A stretch of DNA of 17,289 bases from Larix sibirica (Eukaryota; Streptophyta; Pinopsida; Pinales; Pinaceae): the NCBI GenBank assembly GCA_004151065.3, contig NWUY0300053050.1, positions 8,334-25,622 on the forward strand, in the 5' to 3' direction. How positions within the stretch are numbered: position 1 is the stretch's first letter; each line of letters starts with the position of its first letter. A model generated the notes under the pieces. The model had not been told where the DNA came from. It did not search any database and saw nothing but the letters and a program-made list of their open reading frames with translations. Both the position numbers and the translations under genes were made by a program. Shown in pieces: positions 17,035 through 17,289 of the stretch.

Positions 17035-17289
17035 AAGAAAAGAAAAGGATGGGTATTACAACCAATCGGGTTGTACTCAAGACTATCCAAATGGATAAGT
17101 CATCCAATTTAAGATAACTCCATAAAAAATATAATTGATGAATAAATAAAAAATGATGTTTACAATGAGAGTGTAGCCCGTATAAATAGGCTTACATGGT
17201 GACTATTCACCAAAAGGGTGTGTCCCTTAATTAAATATAATTAATGTTATGTTATTATATTATTATTATTATTCATTATTTTAATATTT
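17035..17289 (+). repeat. Possible polypurine tract and LTR start of another element
   Basis: AAGAAAAGAAAAGGA (17035-17049) is followed by TGGGTATTACAACC. A TATA-like GTATAAATAGGC lies about 130 bp on, near 17180, and an AT-rich run closes the window. This layout is that of a polypurine tract plus 3' LTR on the plus strand. The start does not match the LTR of element E, so it would be a different element. ACAACC/GGTTGT (17058-17063 and 17069-17074) form a small stem. No second copy is in the window to confirm it. Confidence 0.38.

Larger units (their letters stand above)
15842..17049 (+). mobile_element. Plus-strand LTR element E: LTR, PBS, leader
   Basis: This element inserted into gag of copy B2, in the opposite orientation. 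It shows a 305-bp LTR, a PBS and a leader of at least 580 bp homologous to that of copy A. No gag or pol block is recognised before 17034. The LTR sequence does not align with the chromovirus LTRs except at the very end (GGTTCATAACA against GGTCTATAACA). The right limit is uncertain. Confidence 0.65.

Overview
The window looks like intergenic DNA from a large, repeat-rich seed-plant genome. A gymnosperm is my best guess, because the gag and protease peptides resemble what I remember of conifer-type Ty3/gypsy polyproteins; that is from memory, not a search. The DNA is AT-rich. I see no intact cellular gene, tRNA, rRNA, CRISPR array or bacterial-style operon. Every coding trace I recognise belongs to a decayed retroelement, and the short open frames are relics or chance frames.

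Left part (1-8298, coding traces on the minus strand). Positions 1-1090 hold the 5' part of a LINE-like element with a DUF4283 domain and a CCHC knuckle. It abuts the protease-to-RT linker of a chromovirus-type Ty3/gypsy element (copy A, 1091-5499). Copy A has its own 5' LTR, primer-binding site, leader, gag and protease. It is interrupted by a 1.4-kb insertion of unknown class (2342-3748) and by a short tRNA-derived SINE (4500-4716) flanked by a perfect 15-bp target duplication. Upstream lies a second, different gypsy element (B, about 6080-8298) with LTR, PBS, gag, zinc knuckle and a dead protease.

Middle (8547-11780). This is a tandem array built from three modules that I call X, Y and Z. 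The plus-strand order is X-Y-X-Y-Z-Y-Z, with periods of 1210 and 613 bp. On the minus strand Y and Z carry conserved open frames that I cannot assign.

Right part (11783-17289). A plus-strand gag-protease relic (element D) is interrupted at 13216 by a second, minus-strand copy of the chromovirus (copy B2, 13216-15841). B2 keeps its 3' LTR, chromodomain and part of integrase, but its RT and RNase H have been removed by an internal deletion. B2 is in turn interrupted at 15842 by a plus-strand LTR element (E). E's LTR differs from the chromovirus LTR, yet its leader is clearly related to copy A's leader. A polypurine run and an LTR-like start at 17035-17289 suggest one more insertion.

The window is therefore a record of nested retrotransposition, deletion and tandem duplication, not a set of cooperating genes. 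The most interesting points are the leader shared between elements with different LTRs, including a conserved ACTAGT hairpin, the modular array with its chimeric frame, and the protease-to-integrase deletion derivative.
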